Shown: piece after piece, positions 1 to 12,362 of the stretch
Layout: each line of letters opens with the position of its first letter
How positions within the stretch are numbered: the stretch's first letter is position 1
Assembly: GCA_007922225.1 (NCBI GenBank)
Contig: ML679956.1
Location: forward strand, 69,990,111-70,054,110
DNA from: Emydura subglobosa
Lineage: Eukaryota > Chordata > Testudines > Chelidae
DNA: 64,000 nt
Reading direction: 5' to 3'
Made by a program: the position numbers and the translations under genes
The notes under the pieces: model-generated
What the model saw: only the letters and a program-made list of their open reading frames with translations
Database searches by the model: none
What the model was told of the DNA's origin: nothing

Positions 1-1350
1 CACATATGGTTCTTTTCTTGTTATCAGGTAAGAACATTATCCTCTTTAGATGAAGAACCTGGGGAGTCAGAGTACCAGAGCTTTGCTGCATAATTTTGTG
101 ATGCAAATAATATCAGAACTGAAGATCTTCAATGACGGATTCTCACACGGGCTAGATGAAAAGTCACATTTTGTCTCCTTATTCTCAGAGGATGGAGGTG
201 TTTCCTTTTCTTTATATTGTTTCTTTCATGCTTTCTTTAGGGGAAAAAAAGCAAATGATCTTTTATTCCCTATTACTCCCCCCCATTTAATACTACCCTA
301 ACTTCTTGAGGAGGGATAACCAGAGGGAAAACTCTGTCAGAAAGCAGTGGAGAACTACTAGCATTATTGAGTTTGGCTAGGAAGAAGAGAATCCTGATGT
401 TGCTCCTTCAGGAACTTGCAATGAGGAGACTTGAAAGAGACTGAGATTCTTCATAAAGTCATGCTAATAACTGGAGCCAGGTGGAAAAATTCTGATGCAA
501 CACCTGTTTTATCAGAATTTGCTGATTTGCTGAAATCGAAACATTTTGAAGAAACTGTTTGATTTCAGTGATGTTCCAACGCAACTCAGGCAGGACTCCT
601 ACAGAACTCTGCCAGCCAGGCATGTTTCTATCAAACACCTGCCTGGTTTCCTCCCAACTCACCCAGCTGGCTCCTCAGAAGCCTCAGTGCAAGACTGCCT
701 TGCATTCAGAGGCTCTTCTAAGAAGTCCAAGGATCTGGGTGACCTCCATTTTGACCATGTGGAGAGTAAGAGGAGGCATCAAAATTCCCATATAAGGGTC
801 TGATGCTGAGGGGACCTGACACAGCTCAATTAGAGGGTTTTTTTTAGCTCCTAGTATAGCTGATGCTATTCATGAAGGGCAATAACATAGGCCTTGGAGC
901 AAGGCAGAAGTCCCTTACTGACCATAGCTACAAAGGGACATCTCTTGAGATCGAACAGCTTAAGCTTTGGTGATTGGTCCATCCGCCTAGGAAAGTAACT
1001 GACACTGCTGGAGGAAGCCAATTGGTGCAGGTTTGAGAATGCAGATGAGTAGTGTGGAAAAATTCTCTGGTGGTCAGCAGATTCCAGGAGACAGGAGTAT
1101 TCTGAGAAGCCTAACTGTTGCTTTTGCCTGTTTGAACCTGTCAGGACACCAGTTCCATAAGTCCATGTTGGTGGAGTTGTATGAATGGATATATATACAT
1201 TCTATCAAATATTTAAATAATTGATTACTACTATTTTTTACAAAAATAAATCCAGGACGTGCTTCTTTCTGGATGATAATCTGGAGGAGAATATACTGCC
1301 TGTATTTTCTACAGAATATATCTAATAATTTCAAATGGTGTCGTGATTTT

Positions 1351-1425
1351 GAGCACCTCAATTTCTGGGTGCCCAACTTGAGACCACCAAAAGGGCTTGA
1401 TTTCCAAAAGGTGGGTGTTTGGCAC
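1351..1425. repeat. Fold-back (MITE-like) fragment
   Basis: The text gagcacctcaatttctgggt, then gcccaacttgagaccacc and a later gcttgatttccaaaaggtgg, is one arm of a palindromic element. I recognise it from turtle DNA by memory. The second arm is missing or decayed. Confidence 0.4.
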
Positions 1426-1462
1426 TATCTGAAATGGGATTGTTGTAGATGTCTCAAGCTGG

Positions 1463-1525
1463 AAAGCACAAAACTGAGAAAACTGAAAAGCACAAAACTG
1501 AGAAAACTGAAAAGCACAAAACTGG
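1463..1525. repeat. 24-bp tandem repeat, about 2.6 copies
   Basis: The unit aaagcacaaaactgagaaaa plus ctga starts at 1463, 1487 and 1511, nearly without mismatches. It sits between a fold-back fragment and a CR1-type tail, so it is probably a local expansion inside a composite repeat. It has no coding meaning. Confidence 0.85.
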
Positions 1526-1554
1526 GTTTAGTGTGTGGATGCTGGGTGGTGTTG

Positions 1555-1617
1555 GTGGTCTGTGATCTACAGGAGATCAGACTAGATGATCTGTTGGTCC
1601 CTTCTGGCCTTAAGCTT
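1555..1617 (+). mobile_element. CR1 3'-tail fragment (or SINE sharing that tail)
   Basis: The sequence ctgtgatctacaggagatca, then gactagatgatctgttggtc and ccttctggcctta, is the sense form of the CR1 3' end. The antisense form recurs at 48690-48716 (gatcatctagtctgacctcc). Turtle tRNA-derived SINEs share this tail with CR1, so either source is possible. Confidence 0.65.
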
Positions 1618-2052
1618 AACAGCTGACTCTGTTAGACACTTGAAAACCTTGACCGTAGTATAACTACAAAAACTGTAACTCCAAGTTACTTCCCCATCAG
1701 GGCACTAGCTTATTTTTTTCCATCGTATTCTTTAACTTAAAAAATCACTAATGTTCAGTGACCTATATACATCCTTATTATTGATTTTTAAAATCTTTTA
1801 AAGATCCCTCTTCCTTCACTTCCAGTATGCTTGCCTAGTTATAGTAGATGCATGTCCTTTCTCTTCAAATGCCAGGAGGCCAGCCATATAAAGAAGGCTA
1901 CCCTTGCTTGGCATGATATGTCCAGAATTGTGCTGACAGCACACCAAATGGGTTCTTCCTAAGACCTCTAGCTCCAATAGTTTTCAGGCTTCAGAACTTG
2001 AAAGAGCAGAAATAAACTCTCCAGATATAATTTAGGGTTCAAATTCACTTAC

Positions 2053-2291
2053 CAGATTGCCTATGTAAAGCATGTATTCAAAATCTTTTGTCATCTGGTA
2101 ATGCTCCAATGCCATGAAGAGAGTATTCATCACAATGCAAAGGGTGATGGTGAGGTCAGTAAATGGATCCATTACCATAAACTTTACATATTTCTTGATT
2201 AACAACCACAATGGACAGCAATCCCAAATGAGAAATTTAATGGCAAAATGATTCCAGCATGGAGGACATCTCTGTTGTGATTCCTCAAGCT
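2053..2291 (-). CDS. SCN5A: Sodium channel exon 14-type: end of I-II linker and domain II S1
   Basis: This 239-nt exon follows ttctgcttctcacttag and ends at the donor gtaagt. After the two bases that complete Glu it encodes 79 residues: [20 protein letters not shown], the juxtamembrane segment [20 protein letters not shown], then the domain II S1 helix ([20 protein letters not shown], about residues 41-60) and the extracellular S1-S2 segment [19 protein letters not shown]. The CCPLW and DPFTDLTIT motifs match SCN5A (human [19 protein letters not shown]). Nav1.1, 1.2 and 1.4 have DPFVDL, and human SCN10A has DPFAEL. Length and phase match human exon 14. The next exon (domain II S2-S4) is not found between here and position 1. 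Confidence 0.96.
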
Positions 2292-2789
2292 CTAAGTGAG
2301 AAGCAGAATGTGAAGTAACAGTCAATTAACACTGAATTATGTGACAAGAGAATACTTTTTAAATGAATCAAAGCACAAAGGAAAACCCACGAGCATCCAC
2401 CTAAATAACCAGGAATGTACTTTTTAATAGACAAATAGTCCTACCCCAAAAACCTGGTAAATATAAACGCTTTGGGGGCATAGATTGTCTTCATTCTTTG
2501 CATATTGCACATGACTGAGCACAGTGTTGGCTTAATCCTCAAAGCCTATAACCTCTCAAGAATATCTGAAGGAAAAACTAAAATCACAGTAGTAAAACAG
2601 TTCTAATTTAATATAAAGGTTCAGATTTATTTCTCATTTACTTGGTGTGATGCCTAGATGGTGGAGAAAAGAGAACACTGCATCCGTTTAATGTAATTTT
2701 ACCTCACAGAACTGAAATATATGGTACATTTTAAAAAATTGGTTAAATCATATTATCAGATGTGATTTAGGTACTTAGGAGCCTGAGAG

Positions 2790-3450
2790 CTTATCTATAC
2801 TTACAGCTGTGAAGCTGCTCTGCTGTAGTGTTTAATGAAGATGCTACCTAAGCCGACATGAGTACTTCTTCTGTTGGTGTAGGTACTCCACCTCCAACTA
2901 TGTTGACAGGAGAAGCCACCTCCACCCCGTTGACATCGTGCTGTATATCCCAGGGGCTAAGTCAGTATAACTGTGGCTTGGTCTACACTGCATGGTTAGG
3001 TCAGCGTAAGCTGCTTTGCATCAACCTAACTGTGGAAGTATCTTCCTGTAAATGTGACTCCTGCCAACATAAGTACCTCCCTACATCAATATAGTAACAC
3101 CACCTCCCTGAGTGCCGTAGTCATGGTCCATGTAATTAGGTTGACACAGTGTAAGTGCAGACACTGTGTGTTGCTTATCTCGACAATTACTGGCTTTCAG
3201 GAGCCATCCCACAATGTCCCACACTGACAATACAATCAATACAAACACTCCTGACTGCTGACACAAGGAGCCAAGTGTGCACACACAAGCAATTTAGTAA
3301 CTGTGTTGGCTGTATGCTGACGTAAATTAGGTCGACATAATTTTGCTGTGTATATATGACCTATGTCAATCGGGGGTGTGGATTTTCCTTTTCCACACCC
3401 CTGAGCATCATAGTTATACTGACATAAGTTTATAGTGTAAACCAGGGTAA
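2790..3450. mobile_element. Composite of GTCTAC-ended fold-back DNA elements
   Basis: An inner element starts at ggcttggtctacactg (2975) and ends near tatagtgtaaaccaggg (about 3448), with internal GTCGACATA-like words and the pair ggggtgtgga / tccacacccct. To its left, 2790-2973 carries related words (atctatacttacagc, ttgacaggagaagcc) and looks like part of a second copy. It is the same family as the copies at 16880, 40870, 43092, 44690 and 49524. No transposase is present. Confidence 0.65.
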
Positions 3451-3474
3451 GTTTAATTAAAAGTCAATCAAACA

Positions 3475-3535
3475 TAGATGCCTAAGTCACTTTTGAAAAT
3501 AGATTCCTAAGTCACTTAGCTGCTTTTGAAAACAT
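3475..3535. repeat. Short palindromic repeat (cctaagtcactt type)
   Basis: It contains the repeated words gcctaagtcacttttgaaaa and cctaagtcacttagctgctt ttgaaaac. This is a short interspersed fold-back family that I associate with turtles. A decayed relative sits near 15142-15230. Confidence 0.45.
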
Positions 3536-3918
3536 TACTTGAGATCCTATTTTCATCATATTTCCTCCATTTTAGTTGAACAGGAGAGACTTAAAATGGC
3601 CTCACAAGCATAATTTGCATAGAACAATGAAAAGAAAAAAAGAATCTAGTTATCTGCTTAGTGATTATTATTACAGAATTATTTAATGCTCCTCTTTTCT
3701 GGTTCCTTTATGGGCATGGAATGCTGTTTAAAGGTTTTGGTCTATATAATTAGAACTGTAACTGATAACAGGACAACTTCAGCCAAGTAAATTACAAACT
3801 GTTTATAAACAGTGCCTTCTCTTCAGCCAGGGTGCGGTCTCAATGCTCTTCCCTTCACGGAGTGACAAAAGTACAGTATCACGTATTAGGATTCTACTAG
3901 CAAACTTTTAAAAATATG

Positions 3919-3988
3919 GGGTGAAATCCTGACCCCCCTGAAGTCAATGGGCCCCCCTGAAGTCTTTCATGGGGCCGAGATTTCACCC
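3919..3988. repeat. Short palindrome (gaagtcaatgg family)
   Basis: The outer arms gggtgaaatcctgacccccc and ggggccgagatttcaccc are inverted, with gaagtcaatgg near the centre. Related copies lie at 22393-22497, 33926-33978 and 53971-54072. They are non-coding and MITE-like. Confidence 0.6.
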
Positions 3989-4539
3989 ACGAGTTTGAGT
4001 ATTATGTCTGCATCCTTCAGGGCAGATTGTATACTCTTTACATAGGCCCTTGCTGTGTCAGGAAGGAATACCCCTCCTGTCCCAAGGATGAGGTGGCTGC
4101 AGCATGTCACATTAGGAGATCATACTATGCCCCCTTTCTGTGACATAATATTTTCAGTTATGAAGAGCAATCTCTGTGCTGGGTGCATAAAGATTTCATA
4201 TGCACAAGCTCCTCCAGAGTCTTGTATCAGTTGATGGTCACTTTTTATTGTGCAAGGAACGAAGTGGAACTGCAATGGAGTCCTTTCTTATTCTGGCCCT
4301 GATTCAGCAAGGGATTTAAGCACAATAAAAATGACACACTTGAAGTTAGCCTTTGGGAACTACTCGTTGCTAAAGTTAGACACAGTTGATCTCTGTGTGC
4401 AAATGTGGATTATATTTTAAATCGCTCAGGATCCAATCTAGCTTCCAATGAAGCCAAAGGAAAAATTCCCATTGACTTCAAAAGGTAGTGGTACACAACC
4501 TGCATTAGCTGTGCATGCATGTGCATTGTCTTTTGTAAC

Positions 4540-4975
4540 TAGAGCTGGCGACATTTTTATAGAACTCATTTATTCACTGAAAAAGGCAGATTTAGGTACA
4601 TCAAAACAATTTGTGAATTCAAGTCAATTTTGACAAATTATTTCAATCAGAAAAAACCCCAGAAACATTTAATTGGTTTGTTTTGACATTTTGTAAAATG
4701 AATCTATTTGACTTTTTGTTTCAGAAAGATGTTTCATTTCAGAATTTACTTCAATTTTATTGAAAAATCATTTAAAATGTTTTAGAACCTCAATATCGAA
4801 ACAAAACATTTTATTCAAACAATCTTTTTTTTTTTTTTTTAAACACTTCAATTTTGCTGAACAATTAAAAAAATTCCATTTTGGGTCACCCTGAAACAAT
4901 TTCCACCAACCCCCGATTTTTCAATTTGGCCACCAAGCCAAAAAATCAGTTAACCATTCAGGTCTATTTATAAAA
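4540..4975. repeat. AT-rich interspersed repeat
   Basis: It begins ctagagctggcgacattttt and is rich in ttttgacaaatt, tttcagaa and aatttcc words, with an 18-T run near 4828. A second copy, ending in accagctct, lies at 50130-50365. Low complexity makes the boundaries uncertain. Confidence 0.45.
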
Positions 4976-7900
4976 TTGGTAGACTGTTGTTAATGGTGCT
5001 ACTATCATAAAATTAATGACTCAGTCAAATCAAAACCAATTTTTCCTGGAATACTCAAAGACACTTCTTCTCAAAGAGAACTATCTTCATGGCAAATTTT
5101 AACTTTCTACCCCAGTCTCTTCAGCACCAAAACACTTAAAAATAGACACAAGAATCATCTTTATAATGGGGAAGGGATCTTTTAAAATTTTCCTGGTATT
5201 CAAACTGCTCAAACAATTTTTCTAAAAGTTCAGACAGAGAAATTTTCCAGGCCTGGAAATTTTCAGCCCAACAGGTAGAAGTTTCAGAAAGTTACAAGGG
5301 ACCAAAACCAGAGGTATATAATGGAAACTCTGAATCTTAATTATGACTTTTGCTAGTATTCCTGCTCTAATAAAACAAAAATAGAGATAGTACTTTCTTT
5401 CTACTATACCTCAAGACGCTTGACCATCATTTGTCAAAATAATTCAAGCACAATAGTGGAAATGATGGCCTGACCTATAGTTTTGCATCAAACATTAGAC
5501 CATACCAGCTAACAAATTCAATTTAACCTTTTCTAACTGACCCAACTTCTTACAGATTTATTGATTTTGGCACCATAGCTTAAAATGATAAACACATGTC
5601 AGCTATACGACTATTTCTTACTAACATTAATTTTTGAAACCCATCACAGATATGAGAGTCTTTGTTACAGGTGAACTGCAAAAGGAAAAATAAAATTGGA
5701 CCCAGGCACTTTTTTTGCTTCTTTATGGTGTATAAAGGACAGAGAGAAGATTGTTTATGGTTGTGGTTTTGTTCCTGTTTGTTTTTTAAATTAGAAATTC
5801 AGGTCCTTTCTAGCTTGAAGGACTCAGTGGATTCATTAGTACACTGAAATGCTCCACAATAATTTAAATATTAAAGAAAAAGAATAAATCTCATCTGATC
5901 TGTGAAAAGAAACGTCACTACTAGGTTCATGCTACCACTTTGCAGAGCAGAGGCAAATTTTTGGGCTATAAAATGGGACATTTTTCTATCTAAAGAGAAG
6001 TTAGTGATATGGACTTGGGGTATTTTCTAGTGTCATTTATTTATTTACCAAATGCACACCTGTCCTATTTACTCTACCTGAGGGGCCCCAAACTTCACAC
6101 AGACAATTGCCATGGCAGAAAGCCCAGTTAAGACACCAATGAGTCAAGTTTCCAGTGATATGGTAGCATTTTACACCTACTTTCCCCACTGATGTAAGTA
6201 ACTACACATGACACAGAGAAACCTAGGCTGTATCCTCACTTCAGAGTTAACTCCAATTATCTGCACTCCCGTTAACTCCTCTTGGGCGGCCACGTGTGAA
6301 ATAACACTCAAGCTGCACAGAGTGATTGTATTAGCAGCTGAGGAATTGTGCTGATTCCAGTTATCGCCTGTACCCCTTGAGGGGCCAGCCAACTGGGGTA
6401 AAAAGCACCACCATACCCAGGTTAATATTTTTTGTATGTGGATGGTACTTGAGTTAGGGGCAACACTCAAGTTATTACTGGAGTTACCTGGGCTCATTGT
6501 CTGCTCCTGTCTCCTGCCTGTGGCCTGTACCTTTCACTTAGGAAATGCTTTAGCCCACAGTAATTGGCCTTTAGCTGCAGGAAGTTTGTATTCCCACAGA
6601 CAGGCTCTGGGGACTTTAAAAGGCTACACCTGCAGGACACCTGCTGCAGCTTGTGCCAGAGAATCTGAATAGAGTGTTGGCTGCCATGGAAAGAGGAGCA
6701 AGTGCATATAAGCCCACTCCCCTCCTGTCTTCATGACCAGCACTGCCGCGATATACTTAGTTAAGGTCCCCAGAGCTACCCAATTATCTGTCATGGCCTC
6801 TACTCCAGCCTTGCCCGCTCAGCCTACAAACATTCAGATTTTGTTTAGCAGCAAAACTTCAGCAGCTCTAAATGTCTATTCAATCACTCGTGGGGAGTCC
6901 CTCTGCGCTGTATCAGACTGCTCATTGGTCTATACGTCAAATTTGACTGTGAAACAGATTTGTAACACAACTGTATAACACAGACTGTTTCTGAACGCAG
7001 ACCTCTTTGAATCCTTTTACAAGACTTCTTGGCACATCACATTGCGGGGAGATGTGTTTTGAAAAAGTGTTTCCGTTAATAACAACGTATCAGTTACTAT
7101 GGAACTGTAGCCAGGATATACTGCAATGCTGTTGAGCAGAAGTGGTGGGGTGAGGGGCAGCTGTTCATTGTCATTGTTTATTACTTGTAGACCAGACATT
7201 TAATTCCTTTCCACTGCCTTTCCATGTTGCAAGGAAAGTGTTTTGATTTCTGCATTATGGTGATGAAGGAGCTGTTCTCTTCTGAAAAATAATTATGATA
7301 AGATCCTATTCAAATAGATTCTATTTCAACAGAATCCTGCATCTGATGCGTAAAGAAAGCTTGTCCATAATAAATATTACACGAACGGCTGTCGTAGGCG
7401 TTTTGTTTACTTAACAATCATTTATCTGTAATCAGAGCTCTCATCAGGTCACTTGATAAATATTTTGAATTTGGGGGAAGGTGAGAAGAGGCTTGAAAAC
7501 CAAACTCAGATCTGGATCTGAAATTCCAAAAGTGGCTCTACGTTTATAAACAAAACACTGGATCCAAGCTCTCCCTAACTTTGGGGTGTATGCAATATAG
7601 AACAGAACCCAAACTGTGACTAGGTACAGATCCTGCAGTTGGCTCAGTGTAGGTGTACCCACAGGTGACTTCAATGAGGCTCCATTCAGGGCTGCAATCA
7701 TCAATGGCATCCCCAGAGTACCAAGTGAGATGTACAAAACTTGCTATATTCATTAAACATAATCTATTTTAAAGCAGATTTGTCTAAAAACTGATGCCTT
7801 CTCATGTGGGATGAGTAGCAAGGACCCAGAATAAATAGATTATGACATTGACTGAGGTGAGAAATACCAAGTTTATATGGCACAATGGTTTAAAAAATGT

Positions 7901-8120
7901 TGTCTAAAAATGGGCTTGAAAAAAATGTGAATAATTTTTTGAGAGAGCAAAATTCAAATTTGCATGTGCAAACTCATATTTGTGCATACAGAGTGGGTAA
8001 TGCAACATCTAACTACCCATTTTGAGTATGCAAATATTTTTATGCATAAATGCTGATTTTGTTCATGCCTATGGAAGTGTGCTTAGTTTTAGAGGTCACT
8101 TTTATTTATTTAATTAGATG

Positions 8121-8134
8121 TATATATATATATA
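8121..8134. repeat. (TA)n microsatellite
   Basis: About seven TA units in an intron. Confidence 0.8.
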
Positions 8135-9639
8135 TGTCTGGATGCAAATATAAACCAGACAGAAATATGATCCATATTAATAAATTGAAAACAGAACCTA
8201 AGGTCCCAAGAACAAAGACCTAATTAAACCCCACAGCTGAAAAATCCTTAACAAGAGTGAGAAACTATGATTAGATTCTATCCAGACCCAGGTGGCTTAG
8301 AAGCATAGTAGACCCAGCAATTGGATCCTCGTGCAAGAGACTGGTGATTGTACAGTGGGTAACACATACTGTTCCATGCAGTAGTGCCCATTACCATTTC
8401 CTCATAAGAAATATTTTGAAATCTCTCAGTTATGGCCATCATTTTCAAGCATAACTGTTGTTGCCAGATGTAAAATTTTGAAGAATGGATGCAATTAAAA
8501 ATCCCTCCCCCCAAAGTGATCAATGACTGAGGATGCAGTCAGAAAGGAGTTGACAGTATATGTAATCTGATAAGCTAATATTGTTCCAGAGCCTTTTAAA
8601 GACCATTAAATAAATAACAAGTAATAAAGGTACCTTAAATAAATAACAGCAATTTTCACTTCATTTATATACTGCATGTGTCTCCCAATTAGAGTTGGGG
8701 AAACGAGGGTATTTATCTTGTAAATATGTGTGGGCAAATACTGGTATTTTGAAAGTAATCATAAATGTGATCCAAATCTTTGGATGGGAGTGGGGATTTT
8801 GCCATCTCTGCCACTGAACTAACATTTTAGTGGTTGGGATGGTGAAATACCACATGCTAAGCAAAATCAGGAACTTGATGCAGATGTAAATTTACCCTTT
8901 TCACCCACTCCGCTCTTTTCAGAAACTGATTTTTGAGTTTTAGGAAAAATTCCAGGCAAGACTGAAAATGGTTTTGTTTTTCGGAAACATATTTCATGCA
9001 TGTTTCACCTGCAGTACAGTTGAGTTGACTGGCAGTGAGAATATTTTTGAACATCTCCTCTTGATATTTTTTTAAAATGTGTATTTTTACCTTTCTATAC
9101 TTAAATGTGATGCAATTCAGAGTGTTGCTTCCTTCGTACAGGGGAGTAAGAAGATGTAAGGACCTCATTTATGCTCTTTTGTGGGCTACTCGTACCATTG
9201 GAATGTGCATGGAAGAACAGCTGCCAGTGGGCTACTCCTCCACTTCCCATACAGATAAGAGGACAATGAGGAAAATTTTGACCCCATGTCGTCCATGCAC
9301 TGGCCCTTGCACCAGAACTGAAGCGGGAATTTCTGTCAGCAGGGCTCTTGCAAATTACGTCTCCCTGTAGCAAGGAGAAAGCAGGAACTGACCTATGACT
9401 TTCACAATCTGAGTTCCAGTCTTGCTTCCAGGGCAATGTAGCTATGTGCTGCTCCCTACCCAGGCTGGATTGTAGGGTTACCATCTAGCTCACTATATTT
9501 GTGGCATAATGATTCCACTAACCTCTAGTACAGCAACTTTTTTTTTGGTAATAAAAGACACTGATATTTATGACATTAGGATCTCTCCTGCCAACATGTA
9601 CTTGGGTTTGAATTAAGGAACCAATAAGGAACATCTTAC

Positions 9640-9772
9640 CTTCCATGGCACTGGTGATGATACTGACTGCACTCACTGCTCGTGGTCTTTGAAATGGCTG
9701 ATCAGAATGGTCGACTGAAAGGCGATGGGGCATCAGAAGCTGCTTCTTGCTTGCCTCATCAGATGGAGAGGT
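9640..9772 (-). CDS. SCN5A: Sodium channel exon 13-type: distal I-II linker
   Basis: This 133-nt exon starts in phase 0 after ccatttaaacag and ends after one base of a Glu codon at the donor gtaaga. It encodes TSPSDEASKKQLLMPHRLSV, then DHSDQPFQRP and RAVSAVSIITSAME. The last block is the conserved region just before domain II (human SCN5A RALSAVSVLTSALE, human SCN10A RAMSVVSIITSVLE), with Ser residues in a basic context (RPRAVSAVS). The split codon G|AG is completed by the next exon to give MEELEES, the family junction. The 133-nt length and phase match human exon 13 as I recall. The segment is cytoplasmic. Confidence 0.94.
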
Positions 9773-10469
9773 CTGTTTAAATGGACATAGTTGGTCAGTA
9801 CCATACAAGAGAGTGAAGTCGGGGCAGACATGGAGTAGAATTTTCAAAATCCCCCCAAACCCATTTTACGCAGTTAAGAGACTAAGTTTCATGAGACTTT
9901 TATTTTGGAAATGGAACTTAAGCATTGCAACACTGAACAGAGCAACCCCCTAATCGCCCTTTAGCTGTCTAAGTCACACAAGTTCTACTGAAATTTTTGC
10001 TCCTTGATCTAGGTGCACTGATCCAGACTGAACATGTAAAAAGATGCAAGTGAGGATGAAGGGTATTTCTAACATCCAAAAAATAGCACCTCAGTAAGCT
10101 CCTAGCTTGTTAAAGAAGCTCTATTTAATTAAAATAATTATAACATTATTTCTGAAATGTGTTAACTGTTTAATTATGTGAGTAGCAGAGGAAAAGGGGT
10201 ACAAACACAAGCTCCAGTTATTGGCCTTTGATATCAAACAAAGCAAATGCTAGTGGTGAAAAGTGCCTCTTTGTTAACTGGCTTTTCTTGGTGCCAGCCA
10301 ACAGGATAAAATATTTTCATGCCCATATGGTATCTAGGATGAGACCTATTACTGCCACACTTACAAGAACACAAACAGTAAGAGTTTTTAATACAAGCTA
10401 CAACTTCATACAGAGACAAACCCTGTTTGCTTTACTTATGCCAATCCCCCCACAGGAGGAAGGGACAGT

Positions 10470-10655
10470 GGATCCAGTGCTAGGAGTTGGGAGATCAGGG
10501 CTCCACCACAGACCTCCTGTGTGACTTGCAGAAGTCACTTATCCTCCCTGTGCCCCATCTGTAAAGAGGAGATGATAATGCTTCCCTCCCTTACAAGGGT
10601 ATGGTAGGGATAATCAGATTAAAGACTGCGAGGTGGTCAGATACTATGGTAATGA
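10470..10655 (+). mobile_element. MIR-like / CORE-SINE fragment
   Basis: It contains the MIR-type core tgtgtgacttgcagaagtca, cttatcctccctgtgcccca and tctgtaaagaggagatgata, followed by attaaagactgcgaggtggt. The tRNA-like head is decayed. A tRNA-related SINE limited to turtles is an alternative. Confidence 0.65.
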
Positions 10656-10659
10656 GGAC

Positions 10660-11170
10660 CAGATGAGAGCCCTGCGACCTGACCCAAACCCAGTCGGTCC
10701 TGACTAGAAGTGTCAGGTCTGGATCGGGTGGGAAAACAACTGGAACTTCTCAGGCTGGGGTCAGGTCTTCTCCTGCCAGTGGGGTCGGTACAGTGGCAGC
10801 GATAGGCCCTGCTCTTGCTGGCCAGTGCCACTCCACTGCATTGTGTGTGCTGCAGAGCTTGGAGAGGAGTTGCAGCACCTCTCACTCCACAGGACACACA
10901 GTACAGCAAGGGGCGGTGTTTAGTAAGAGCAGGGCACACAGTCACTGCTACACTGACCTCCCAGGCAGGAGGAGGAGAGACAATTGCACAGGTGAGAGGC
11001 ATTGATGTTGCTGATTCAGGTTTGGGGAGGGGGGAAGGGTTGGGATCAGATTGAAAAATGACTCAACCCTCTCAGGCTTGGGTCAGGTAGGTGGGGCTTG
11101 GTTCTCGTTTGGGCCCAAAAATTAGGCCCAAGCAGACCTCTAGGCCAGATGGGTCTGGACTCCCCCTCTT
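10660..11170. repeat. GC-rich interspersed repeat of unknown class
   Basis: Repeated words include tcaggtctggatcgggtggg, aggctggggtcaggtc, tcaggcttgggtcaggtagg and gggcccaaaaattaggccca. The composition is clearly richer in GC than the surrounding intron. Class is uncertain. Short overlapping ORFs here show no conserved domain. Confidence 0.4.
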
Positions 11171-11604
11171 ACAATAAAACTCATGGGAGGGTGAGGGAGA
11201 GAAAATCTCCACTAGGCTCCCCTTATGACGCTTTATATATTCCCTGCAGAGGAATGAGCTACTAGATTCTCCCACAAGCCCTGTGGAACCTCCTACATCT
11301 GCCAAGATCCTTCTGGATCTGCGGTGACCACAAGGAATAAGTGGGAAGCTTGGACTATCAACCTGGAAGCCTTATAGTTCTGCACCAGCTCTGTGCCCCT
11401 CCCATTTCTGGCCACACTCACTGTCAATGCAGCATTGGAGCCAGGCACTACTAGGACCTCCCACCGGCTTTGGGTACCCCAGGACTCCTCCTAGAGATGA
11501 CTTCTCCACTAAAGAAGGGGCTCTGTAGGTAATTCAGTGACAGAGGTAACATTCTGAAAAAACACCCTGCAAACTATTCTTCTGATCTGGTCTGTGAGCT
11601 CTTT

Positions 11605-12255
11605 AGAGCATAAGAACGGCCATACTGGGTCAGACCAATGGTCCATCTAGCCCAGCATCCTGTCTTCTGACAGTAGCCAGTGCTAGATGCTTCAGAAGGA
11701 GTGGACAGGACAGTGCAATTTTGCGGGAGCCATCCATTATCATCCAGTCCCAACCTCTGTCATTTGGAGGTTTACGGACACTTGGGACCTGGGGTTGTGC
11801 CTTGACTACCTTAGCTAATAGCCTTGATTGGCCTATCCTTCATGAACTTATCTAATCCTTTTTTGGATCCAGTTATACTTTTGGCCTTCACAACATCCCA
11901 TGACAAGGAGTTCCACAGGTTGACTGTGCATTGACTGAAGTAGTACTTCCTTTTGTCTGTTTGAAACCTTCCACCTATTCATTTCATCAGGGAATCCCTA
12001 GTTCTTGTGTTACGTGAAGGGGTAAATAACACTTCCTTATTCACTTTCTCCACACTATTCATGATTTTCTAGACCTCTATCATATCTCCCTCCCGCCCCC
12101 AGTCATCTCTTTTCTAAGATGAGCAATTCTAGACTTTCCTTGTATGGAAGCTGTTCCATACCCCTAATCATTTCCATTGCCCTTCCTGGCATCTTTTCAT
12201 ATTCTAATATATCTTTGTTTGAGGTGAGGCAACCAGAACTGTATGCATAGTTAGT
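11605..12255 (-). mobile_element. CR1 LINE, 3' part, antisense to plus strand
   Basis: The plus strand reads ccatactgggtcagaccaat, cttcacaacatcccatgaca and gacctctatcatatctccct. This is the complement of the C-terminal ORF2 and 3' UTR of sauropsid CR1. A minus-strand remnant (MPGRAMEMIRGMEQLPYKES) matches the ORF2 C-terminal consensus, as does EQLPYEERFKKL in the copy near 51.8 kb. It is 5'-truncated and broken. Confidence 0.85.
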
Positions 12256-12362
12256 ATTCTTCAGAGTAGAGACTGCCCTTTTGTAATATGTTTGTACAGA
12301 GCCTAGCACAATGGGGCTAGGACTGTTGTGTGCTACTATTAATAAAATAATAATCATAATAC
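12255..12362 (+). repeat. SINE-type tail repeat, copy 1
   Basis: It reads agagactgcccttttg, gtttgtacagagcctagcac and aatggggctaggactg, then a simple tail of ataat. Diverged copies lie at 37573-37680 and 47885-47955, always ending in AT-rich taat/aac repeats, which suggests a retroposon 3' end. Confidence 0.55.

Larger units (their letters stand above)
1..2052 (-). other. Intron after exon 14 (3' end not in window)
   Basis: The intron starts with gtaagtga at 2052 and runs off the left edge. I looked for the domain II S2-S4 exon and saw none. The stretch holds a fold-back fragment near 1351-1425, a 24-bp tandem repeat at 1463-1525 and a CR1-type 3' tail at 1555-1617. I see nothing recognisable in 1-1340 or 1620-2052. 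Confidence 0.85.
2292..9639 (-). other. Intron between exons 13 and 14
   Basis: This 7,348-bp GT-AG intron (donor gtaagatg, acceptor cacttag) contains a composite GTCTAC-type element (2790-3450), short palindromes (3475-3535, 3919-3988), an AT-rich repeat (4540-4975) and a (TA)n tract (8121-8134). The stretches 5000-8100 and 8140-9630 hold no gene I can support, only AT-rich unique-looking DNA with a few decayed palindrome words. Confidence 0.9.

Noticed and set aside
1..2052. Searched for the domain II S2-S4 exon
   Set aside because: No reading frame on the minus strand resembles the FTAEM..FKIIALDPYYYF region, so the exon lies beyond the left edge.
6177..6672. Opposed ORFs of about 100 and 78 codons, with ends resembling an inverted repeat
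   Set aside because: The inverted words (ttaactccaattatct and attactggagttacct) are short and imperfect. I could not fix element borders or a protein family.
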